From the NCBI GenBank assembly GCA_023128635.1, contig JAGMDP010000167.1:1-8797 (forward strand): a stretch of DNA of 8,797 bases, read 5' to 3'. A model generated the notes under the pieces. That model was not told the origin of the DNA. It saw nothing but the letters and a program-made list of their open reading frames with translations, and made no database searches. Shown here piece after piece: positions 1-5,929 of this stretch (its first letter is position 1; every line of letters begins with the position of its first letter). The DNA comes from Candidatus Heimdallarchaeota archaeon. Its GTDB lineage: Archaea > Asgardarchaeota > Heimdallarchaeia > JABLTI01. The position numbers were made by a program, and so were the translations under genes.

Positions 1-321
1 GAAATTATTCACCATCCAATTAATCCAACCAATAAAAGCTGGTTAAATCCAAATGGAGTAAAATATTGTCATGACTTAACTGCAACTAGAGATTTTATGG
101 ATACCGTTGGATTAGGTTGTTGGGCACCAGGACCCTACATTGGTTATGGACGTTGGCCCAGATGGGAAGATGTCTGTGCTAAAAATCTGACCACTATTAA
201 GAGTCCGGGTTTTGAGGTGCTTTGTGCTGTAATAGTCTTAATTATTCTCTCTCAAGTTTTTCTAATTAACCGCTTAAAAACTTTGAAGGAAAAAAAAGCA
301 AATGATAAAGGAGGAATTTAA
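1..321 (+). CDS. Partial SBP_bac_5-like membrane-anchored protein, C-terminal 106 codons
   Basis: The reading frame is open from the first base, so this is the 3' end of a gene that begins outside the window; an internal ATG at 97 is not a credible start. The first residues (HHPINP, then W-x-x-P, then KYCHD) align with the same segment of the next two genes, which is the part of peptide-binding proteins that follows the [VI]RKAI-YAI-R helix. A membrane-proximal W-P-x-W-E-D-V-C motif (residues 52-59 of the visible part) follows. A hydrophobic helix (about 73-90) and a lysine-rich tail come last, implying an outward-facing domain with a short cytoplasmic tail. It shares the KYC, G-L-G-C and D-V-C cysteines with the short paralogues and not with the long one, so I infer it is a short, single-lobe member. 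The stop codon abuts the next ATG, suggesting an operon. Its N-terminal half is not visible. Confidence 0.85.
   Translation, partial: EIIHHPINPTNKSWLNPNGVKYCHDLTATRDFMDTVGLGCWAPGPYIGYGRWPRWEDVCAKNLTTIKSPGFEVLCAVIVLIILSQVFLINRLKTLKEKKANDKGGI
307..314 (+). promoter_or_regulatory. Strong Shine-Dalgarno for the gene at 322
   Basis: AAAGGAGG lies inside the last codons of the preceding gene, seven bases before the ATG at 322. It fixes that start and supports coupled translation, since the upstream TAA directly abuts the ATG. Confidence 0.8.
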
Positions 322-1359
322 ATGCTTAATAGGAACAAGAAAACTATTGTTTTTGCTCTCATTTTACTAATATCATTTAGTTCTGCTAGTTATTTTATCC
401 CAAAAACTGAAAGTATTGATCCATTCTTTACATTAGTAGCAGTAGGTTCTACACCAACTCATATGGATTATCTAAATCTCATAAAACAACAGTTAAAATT
501 TATTGGAGTTAATATAGATATAAAACTTCAAGATTTCTCATGGCAACCCCCCGAGTTACTAGCATTTAGAGATTTTGACTTGCAAATTTTAGAAATAAAA
601 AATGAATCTTATTTTGATCCATTTTTTTCAGATTTTTATAGAGAGAATGGGTCTTATAATTTGTTTGGTTACCATACTAGTATGGATTGGGATGATGAAC
701 TTAATACTGGAAGAAATGAATGGTATATCAAATCTGGACAACAAATGATTTTGAATGACACACAGGAGCAAAAGGAATTCTGCTGGGAATGGCAAAATTA
801 TTTGATGGATAAAATTCTTCCATGTTTACCTCTTTTTACACGATTAGATGATAATAGTACATTTGAGATCTTAGTTTTTAATACACGAGAAGTACGACCA
901 GTCATTGGTAATCGTGATCCTGCTCCTGGTTATTATGAATACTCAATAGGTAACCTAATAAGAAAGGCTATTTCTTATGCAATTAATCGAGAGGAAATTA
1001 GAAGAGTAGTACTAGGCGAAGACTATAAGATCATAGATCACCCGATAAATCCTTTTCTAGGGAATTGGTGCAATCCCAATATCATTAGATATTGTCATGA
1101 TATAGACGTTGCCAGAAGATATTTCACATCAGCTGGTTATGATGTTGGGTGTGGTCATCTCGATCCTAACTATGTTGATACTTTTCCTGATTGGTCAAAT
1201 TGGGATGCCGTTTGTTCAAGGAATGATCCAAATAAACCAACAATAGATGTTGCTGGTTTTACACTTGTTATTACCTGTTTAGCTGTTAGTACAACTACAA
1301 TTGCTTTTACTACTTTTCACTTTAAAAGAAAAAGAAAATTAAATAAAGGATGGGAGTAG
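322..1359 (+). CDS. Short, permuted SBP_bac_5-like single-lobe protein, membrane-anchored (copy 1)
   Basis: This 345-residue protein has an N-terminal hydrophobic segment (about 9-25) that should direct export. An outward-facing domain (about 30-308), a transmembrane helix (about 311-332) and a basic tail follow. Residues 30-172 (IDPFFTL, then L-x-x-I-K-Q-Q-L-x-x-I-G-V-N-I, FRDFD, GYHTSMDWDD, NEWY, ILPCLPLF) resemble the stretch that normally ends SBP_bac_5 proteins. Residues 191-276 (RPVIGNR, IRKAISYAINREEI, HPINP, ARRYFTSAGYDVG) resemble the stretch normally just before it, so the order is inverted. The normal N-terminal lobe is missing: residues 173-180 correspond to a gap of about 320 residues in the long paralogue. 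A complete family member is usually about 500-600 residues. Cysteines at 154, 250, 258, 277 and 298 lie in the predicted outer part. Whether it binds peptide or any ligand is unknown. Confidence 0.85.
   Translation: MLNRNKKTIVFALILLISFSSASYFIPKTESIDPFFTLVAVGSTPTHMDYLNLIKQQLKFIGVNIDIKLQDFSWQPPELLAFRDFDLQILEIKNESYFDPFFSDFYRENGSYNLFGYHTSMDWDDELNTGRNEWYIKSGQQMILNDTQEQKEFCWEWQNYLMDKILPCLPLFTRLDDNSTFEILVFNTREVRPVIGNRDPAPGYYEYSIGNLIRKAISYAINREEIRRVVLGEDYKIIDHPINPFLGNWCNPNIIRYCHDIDVARRYFTSAGYDVGCGHLDPNYVDTFPDWSNWDAVCSRNDPNKPTIDVAGFTLVITCLAVSTTTIAFTTFHFKRKRKLNKGWE
1345..1356 (+). promoter_or_regulatory. Shine-Dalgarno for the gene at 1361
   Basis: AAAGGATGGGAG overlaps the last codons of the upstream gene. 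GGAG ends four bases before the ATG and AAAGGA ends ten bases before it. Only one base separates the upstream TAG from this ATG, so the two genes are almost certainly co-transcribed. Confidence 0.6.
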
Positions 1360-1360
1360 G

Positions 1361-2380
1361 ATGAGAAAAATCAAAAAACTGAACAAAAGCAATATGACAA
1401 CTATTTTGATTGTAATAGTATTTTTCTCGTTGTTTTCTTTTCAAAAAGATATCCCTAAAGCTGAAAGTATTGATCCAATGTTTACATTAGATGCTATATG
1501 TTACAAAATTAAACATCTTGATTACCTAAATCTGATAAAACAACAATTGATAAGAATCGGCATTAATCTTGAGATAAGATATGTTAACTTGACAGAAATT
1601 TGTTTCCTTGGTGGATTGATAGCTTTTCGAGATTTCGACCTTGAAATAATAGAATTTCCTTGTTCCAATTTTGATAATCCATTTACTCCAGTACTTTATT
1701 CAGAAAATGGTTCTTTAAATCTTGCTGGGTACCGCACGAGCATAGATTGGGATACAGAACTAGGAACTGGTAGGAACGAATGGTATATTCAAACTGGTTC
1801 TCAAATGGAACCAAATGACTCACAAGCAAGAATCAATCTTTGTTGGGAATGGCAGCACTATATGATGGATGAACTCCTACCCATTTTACCACTTTTTACT
1901 CAAAAAAATAACCGTAGTTCATATGAAATTATTATTTTTAATATGAGAGAAGTAAGACCTTTCATTGGTAGTCGAATAGACGCACCGGGCTATCCAGAAA
2001 AGACACTTGGTTTAGTTGTAAGGAAAATAATCTCATATGCTATTAATCGTGAAGAAATCAGAAGAGTTGTTCTTGGAGACGACTATGTAGTTATCCATCA
2101 TCCAATAAATCCATTTTTAGATGATTGGTTGAGTCCAAACAGCATTCGTTATTGTTATAATTTAAAAGCTGTTGGAATTCTTAAAACAATTGCAGGATTT
2201 GATATTGCATGGTGTGGACCAATTGAACCTATATCAAATTGGCCTAGCTGGGAAGAATTTTGTCCGGTTAATCTTACATCAGTTAACGTTTCTGGATTTA
2301 ATTCAATAATTGCACTTAGTTCTATTTCCATTTTATCTGTTTGTTTTCTTTCATATCAACGAAGAAAAAAGAAATCTTGA
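1361..2380 (+). CDS. Short, permuted SBP_bac_5-like single-lobe protein, membrane-anchored (copy 2)
   Basis: This 339-residue paralogue of the preceding gene has the same layout. It has a basic N-terminus with a hydrophobic segment (about 12-28), the ESIDPMFTL motif (35-43), IKQQLIRIGINL (59-70), IAFRDFD (87-93), NEWY (139-142), ILPLFT (175-180), REVRP (196-200), VRKIISYAINREEI (220-233) and HHPINP (246-251). A W-P-x-W-E-E-F-C motif ends at 301 and is followed by a membrane helix (about 312-331) and a basic tail. The lobe that makes up the middle of the long paralogue is absent, joined cleanly around residues 181-188. Outer cysteines at 161, 264, 285 and 301 match those of copy 1. The helix spanning 270-283 has lost the A-G-Y-D form (IAGFD here), so this copy has diverged somewhat. 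The function is not known; the resemblance to peptide-binding proteins rests on motifs only. T-runs after the stop suggest the end of the transcript. Confidence 0.85.
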   Translation: MRKIKKLNKSNMTTILIVIVFFSLFSFQKDIPKAESIDPMFTLDAICYKIKHLDYLNLIKQQLIRIGINLEIRYVNLTEICFLGGLIAFRDFDLEIIEFPCSNFDNPFTPVLYSENGSLNLAGYRTSIDWDTELGTGRNEWYIQTGSQMEPNDSQARINLCWEWQHYMMDELLPILPLFTQKNNRSSYEIIIFNMREVRPFIGSRIDAPGYPEKTLGLVVRKIISYAINREEIRRVVLGDDYVVIHHPINPFLDDWLSPNSIRYCYNLKAVGILKTIAGFDIAWCGPIEPISNWPSWEEFCPVNLTSVNVSGFNSIIALSSISILSVCFLSYQRRKKKS

Positions 2381-2399
2381 ATAGACATTTAAGTTCTAG

Positions 2400-2423
2400 T
2401 TTTTCTGAATAACCTTCTTTTTT
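2400..2423 (+). terminator. Possible oligo-T terminator after the short paralogues
   Basis: Two T-runs (2400-2404 and 2418-2423) follow the stop at 2380 with no obvious hairpin. Archaeal RNA polymerase commonly terminates on such runs. The AT-rich background weakens the call. Confidence 0.4.
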
Positions 2424-2430
2424 GAGTAAA

Positions 2431-2438
2431 TTTTATTA
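2431..2438 (+). promoter_or_regulatory. Candidate archaeal TATA box for the GNAT gene
   Basis: TTTTATTA is centred about 25 bases before the GTG at 2459. Archaeal transcripts start about 25 bases downstream of the TATA centre, so the message would begin at or next to the start codon. This fits the absence of any Shine-Dalgarno before it. AT-richness makes chance matches common. Confidence 0.4.
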
Positions 2439-2458
2439 AAAGTCAAATCTAATAAATT

Positions 2459-3562
2459 GTGGTTAGAGAATTGAATTCAAGTGACTCAGAGTATAAAATT
2501 GAGCAATTTACTATTGAAAAAGAGAATATTAGTGAGCTATCAAAGTTAATTACTGAAGCATTCCTAAGTGATGAAAATGCAATGCAAGAAGGTGCGACAG
2601 TTGCTTTTACTGAAGATACATTCAATATGATGTATGGTGCACCCTCAGTTGATAAGGACTTATTTGTTAGAACAATTCACAAACCCACTGGAAAAATTGT
2701 TGGCTTTCTAGGGTCAATTCCTCGAAATCTTTCTATTGATGGTAAGGTTTACAAATTTGCCATTCCTTCTTGGCTTGCAGTTCATTCTCAGCACAAGAGG
2801 AAAGGTTTAGCTATAAGGATGGGGAAAAAGCTTTTCGAAATTGGTATGGATTCAGATTATCATGGTGGTTTCTCTTTTCATGAGCCAAAACAACATGGAA
2901 TAGATGTGTCCACAGCAGTTGCTCGAGATGAAAAGATATCTATGCATAGAATCATCACTCTCAAAGATTTTGTCATAAAAGCTTTTGATGTTGAAAAGGT
3001 TTCAACTGTGGTTAGATTGCGTTGGTATGAGAAACTTGTTTTCAAGTTCTTTCAAAAATATAAAATCGTAAAATCTAGTAAAGTAAGAAAGTTCCAGGAG
3101 AAAGACATACCAGACATGTTTGAAATCATTCAAGAACGGGTAAATAGTAGTCAACTATCAATAGTGCCTGAGCTCGAGGATCTTAAGTGGATGCTACAAA
3201 ATCCCAAAGTGAACTGTGTTGTTCATGAAGATGATAAAGGACATGTTAAGGGTTTCATGCTAGCTTGGGGATTTACACTTGCAGGAATGGGCAATAAATT
3301 ACCTTATGGTTGGCTAGATATGGTTCATATTCATCGATTAACTACAAAAGAAGCAAGTGACTTAGCGAATTACTTATGTCAAACCTCAGATGAACTTGGC
3401 TGGTACGGATTACAGACTCCTTATATTCCTTACTTTGATAAGAAACCATTGAAAAATGCAAAATTCTTCTTCTTTGAAAACAAAGTAGATTTTGATCTTT
3501 TCAATTTGAAAAATGTTCCAATTCCTGAAAAAATTGATTCATTCTACTTTGATTGGAGATAA
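2459..3562 (+). CDS. Tandem-GNAT acyltransferase resembling eukaryotic N-myristoyltransferase
   Basis: This 367-residue protein has no signal peptide or membrane helix, so it is likely cytosolic. It contains two GNAT folds. In the first (about 13-175), VGFLGSIP (81-88) matches the VGFISAIP strand of NMT. It is followed by a strand and acyl-CoA loop, W-L-A-V-H then KRKGLAIRM (105-121), matching F-L-C-V-H and RSKRVAPVL. H-R at 163-164 and a basic helix follow. In the second (about 208-350), KFQEKDIPDMFEII (211-224) matches the NMT segment METKDIPVVHQLL. A CVVHEDDKGHVKGFML strand (253-268) and a DLFNL segment (346-350) sit 17 residues before the C-terminus, close to the Y-L-Y-N-W segment of NMT near its catalytic C-terminal carboxylate. 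NMTs transfer myristate from CoA to N-terminal glycine. The alignment is by eye and from memory; another GNAT N-acyltransferase with a second degenerate GNAT domain is the alternative. GTG is chosen because the first strand starts near residue 13 and the next methionine is at 42. Confidence 0.75.
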   Translation: MVRELNSSDSEYKIEQFTIEKENISELSKLITEAFLSDENAMQEGATVAFTEDTFNMMYGAPSVDKDLFVRTIHKPTGKIVGFLGSIPRNLSIDGKVYKFAIPSWLAVHSQHKRKGLAIRMGKKLFEIGMDSDYHGGFSFHEPKQHGIDVSTAVARDEKISMHRIITLKDFVIKAFDVEKVSTVVRLRWYEKLVFKFFQKYKIVKSSKVRKFQEKDIPDMFEIIQERVNSSQLSIVPELEDLKWMLQNPKVNCVVHEDDKGHVKGFMLAWGFTLAGMGNKLPYGWLDMVHIHRLTTKEASDLANYLCQTSDELGWYGLQTPYIPYFDKKPLKNAKFFFFENKVDFDLFNLKNVPIPEKIDSFYFDWR

Positions 3563-3566
3563 CCAG

Positions 3567-3612
3567 TTTTTTAGCTCAAAATACTACTTTTTGGATATTT
3601 CATCCATTTTTT
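3567..3612 (+). terminator. Possible oligo-T terminator after the GNAT gene
   Basis: Three T-runs (3567-3572, 3588-3592, 3607-3612) lie just past the stop codon at 3562. They fit archaeal oligo-T termination and separate this gene from the next. No stable hairpin was seen. Confidence 0.45.
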
Positions 3613-3663
3613 CTCAAAAATAGTTCATAAACTGTTTCTAAACTTTTGCTAGAGATTGTTCAT

Positions 3664-3686
3664 GTATAATCCTGTCTATAGTATAT
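3664..3686 (+). promoter_or_regulatory. Candidate TATA region upstream of the long binding protein
   Basis: GTATAAT (3664-3670) and TATAGTATAT (3677-3686) precede the ATG at 3696. The first is centred 29 bases before it, consistent with a very short leader. Either could be a chance match in AT-rich DNA. Confidence 0.3.
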
Positions 3687-3695
3687 CTTGGATGG

Positions 3696-5714
3696 ATGAT
3701 GAAGATGGGAAATTCTCAGAAGAAAATTGGGTTATTTATTCTCGGAATAATCATATTTAGTGTTGTAAATTTAACACATTTTATTGATAAAACACAATCA
3801 ATTGATCCATTTTTCACACTAGTTTTCAAGACAAATGGTGGAGGAGTAAGACCAGATTATGGAAACTTCCTCAAACAGCAATGTGCGAGAATTGGAATAA
3901 ATATTGATGTTATTGTCCAAGACTGGCCAACCTTTGTTGGAGAATTGATTGCTTTCAGAGATTTCGATATTTGTTATGTTGATTTAGAAGGTAATGGGTT
4001 TGATCCAGATTTTACTGGTGTCTACGATGAAAACGGTTCACTCAACTTGTTTGGGTATCATACTAGCATGGACTGGGATGATAATCTTGGGACTGGTATA
4101 AACGAATGGTACATGAGACAAGGTAACTTGATTATGCCTTCTGACTCAGAAGAACGTGTACAACACTATTGGGCATGGCAACAATATCTGATGGATAAAA
4201 TCTTGCCATTAGCTCCAACTTATTCACCAAGAGAATATGTAACACATTGGTCAACACTTACTGATTATAATTTTTCGAACGATTTAATCGAATCTTGGGG
4301 TAAAATGGATTGGGTTGAACCACATGTTGGTCAACTAAACTCTGATGAATTTGTGTTAGCTGATGCTGCTTGGTCAGATCTCAATCCATTGTTCCAAGAT
4401 GATACATCTTCATCTTTCATTAGTGATGCTATTTTAGATCCTTTGATTTATTACGATGCAGAACTCAAGACCTGGCCTCACTTAGCTGAGAGCTACACAA
4501 TGATAAACGATACTTGGTTAAGAATTGCAGCAAGACAAGGCATTCCCTGGGGAGATGATCCCGATGGATTATTCCTTAGTGAAGAATTCGATATTTATGA
4601 CGTTTACTTTACATTACATGCTTGGAAACACGTATCAAAAGACCAACACTTATGGACGTGGATAAAAGATATGCAAATCCTCGATCAATGGACCATGAAC
4701 CTCTTTATTGATGGTGATCCATTGACACCTGAGAATGAACCATTTGCTCCGTTCTTACCAAGACTTGGTTTAAATATACTTCCTGAACATTACTTGAATC
4801 AAACTCAAATAGAAGATGGTGTGACCCCTGACATTACTCACCAATCATGGAATACCTTTGCTACCGATTGTTTTGGTACAGGACTTTTCGAAATCAGCGG
4901 CTTCATTGAAGGAGTAGAAACAGTGTTAGCAGTAAAGCCTGATTGTTGGAGACTTGATCCAGTTGTTACCGCTGATCCAGCTTTGGATTGGGCTAACAGA
5001 TTCGGGTTCGGTGCAGGTTGGGATGGAATGCATCAATTAAGAATTAGAATTATTCCTGATCAACAAACCCAAGCTTTAGAATTCGAAGCAGGTTATTTGG
5101 ATTTAATGGATATAACTTGGAATCCTGACAAGAAAGACGAATACATTGCCAATCCAGACCATACTGTACAAGCAGATACAACTTACAGTTTTGGTTTCTT
5201 CGGATTTAATATGAGACAAGTACGACCCATTATTGGCAATCGAAGACCTGCTCCTGGCGACCCAACACTCACAATCGGTCTTTGTATAAGAAAAGCAATT
5301 GCTTATGCTCTTGACAGATTCGAAATCAACAATGTTATTCATAGAGGTGAATACGCTATCTGTGATACTCCACTTTATCCAAAAATGGGTGTTTGGAATA
5401 ATCCAAACATCATTCGCTACAACTTCGACATTGACAAAGCATTAGATTATATGACAAAAGCAGGATATGATATTGGTTGGGAACCAGAATATGATTACTT
5501 ACCTGGAATCGGGTTTTTTGTTTGGATTATTATATTTTATATCACTTTATTTGGAATATTGCCAATTTTGTTCATTATTAGTTTCATCAAATCAATTAAG
5601 CATATTAGAAACTTGAAGAAAAATAATTTTTGGCCTTTCAGGAAAAGGAGCAGTGTAAGAATTATTAGCATAACGGAACAAGGGTATAGTTGGAAGTATG
5701 ATGTGGGTCAATAA
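3696..5714 (+). CDS. Long, circularly permuted SBP_bac_5-like substrate-binding protein, C-terminal membrane anchor
   Basis: This 672-residue protein starts with a hydrophobic export segment (about 11-27). Residues 35-176 (IDPFFTLVFKTNG, FLKQQCARIGINIDV, FRDFD, GYHTSMDWDD, NEWY, ILPLAPTY) match the usual C-terminal segment of peptide-binding proteins. Residues about 219-480 match the usual N-terminal lobe: L-N-P-L, ILDPLIYYD-x-E, HLAESYT, WLRIAARQGIPW, F-D-I-Y-D-V-Y-F-T, G-T-G-L-F-E-I, R-I-I-P-D-Q-Q-T, D-L-M-D-I. Residues 506-594 (MRQVRPIIGNR, IRKAIAYALD, ALDYMTKAGYDIG) match the usual middle segment. A membrane helix (about 604-632) and a 40-residue basic cytoplasmic tail end it. All parts of a two-lobed binding protein are present but in rotated order, so it could still fold and bind a ligand, probably peptide-like. 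ATGs at 3696, 3699 and 3705 are all possible starts. No permease genes are adjacent. Confidence 0.85.
   Translation: MMKMGNSQKKIGLFILGIIIFSVVNLTHFIDKTQSIDPFFTLVFKTNGGGVRPDYGNFLKQQCARIGINIDVIVQDWPTFVGELIAFRDFDICYVDLEGNGFDPDFTGVYDENGSLNLFGYHTSMDWDDNLGTGINEWYMRQGNLIMPSDSEERVQHYWAWQQYLMDKILPLAPTYSPREYVTHWSTLTDYNFSNDLIESWGKMDWVEPHVGQLNSDEFVLADAAWSDLNPLFQDDTSSSFISDAILDPLIYYDAELKTWPHLAESYTMINDTWLRIAARQGIPWGDDPDGLFLSEEFDIYDVYFTLHAWKHVSKDQHLWTWIKDMQILDQWTMNLFIDGDPLTPENEPFAPFLPRLGLNILPEHYLNQTQIEDGVTPDITHQSWNTFATDCFGTGLFEISGFIEGVETVLAVKPDCWRLDPVVTADPALDWANRFGFGAGWDGMHQLRIRIIPDQQTQALEFEAGYLDLMDITWNPDKKDEYIANPDHTVQADTTYSFGFFGFNMRQVRPIIGNRRPAPGDPTLTIGLCIRKAIAYALDRFEINNVIHRGEYAICDTPLYPKMGVWNNPNIIRYNFDIDKALDYMTKAGYDIGWEPEYDYLPGIGFFVWIIIFYITLFGILPILFIISFIKSIKHIRNLKKNNFWPFRKRSSVRIISITEQGYSWKYDVGQ
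3801..3857 (+). repeat. Repeat unit A, shared with 5807-5863
   Basis: By direct comparison this 57-base stretch, encoding IDPFFTLVFKTNG and the next residues, differs at 5 positions from 5807-5863. The similarity ends abruptly after the RPD codons. It marks a recent duplication of the start of the gene. Confidence 0.8.
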
Positions 5715-5905
5715 TGAGGAGAGTAAAAAGAAAAATAGTTGTTTATTTGTTACTTGTGATATTCTGTTCGAATTTCATATTAATCAACATTCAAGAATCT
5801 GAGAGAATTGATCCATATTTCACACTAGTTTTCAAGACAAACGGTGGGGTAGTAAGACCTGATTTAAAATTAACACCAGTAGAAGAAGAAGAAAAAAGGA
5901 GATAA
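5714..5905 (+). pseudogene. 63-codon remnant of a permuted SBP_bac_5-like gene
   Basis: This reading frame starts within TAATG, overlapping the stop of the long gene by one base. It encodes a basic N-terminus, a hydrophobic segment (about 9-25), then RIDPYFTLVFKTNGG and VVRPD, nearly identical to residues 36-54 of the long protein. After RPD it switches to an unrelated charged tail (LKLTPVEEEEKRR) and stops. The whole outer domain and membrane anchor are missing. The basic tail followed by AAAAAAGGAG and an ATG at 5906 resembles the ends of the other family genes. This suggests the remnant arose by an internal deletion joining a 5' end to a 3' end. It might still be translated as a small secreted or membrane peptide, but I favour a decaying copy. 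Confidence 0.65.
5807..5863 (+). repeat. Repeat unit B, partner of 3801-3857
   Basis: It has five mismatches in 57 bases against 3801-3857, counted by hand. It is the only strongly conserved portion of the remnant gene. Confidence 0.8.
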
Positions 5906-5929
5906 ATGGGGAAAATAAATAATCAATTA

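Noticed and set aside
3705..3731. Possible N-myristoylation signal (M-G-N-S-Q-K-K) if the long protein starts at its third in-frame methionine
   Set aside because: It is tempting next to an NMT-like gene. However, the fifth position after Met removal is lysine rather than a small residue, and the segment leads into an export signal.
5103..5342. Open frame on the minus strand inside the long binding-protein gene
   Set aside because: It lies antisense to a well-supported coding region, has no family resemblance or ribosome-binding site, and is explained as a shadow frame.
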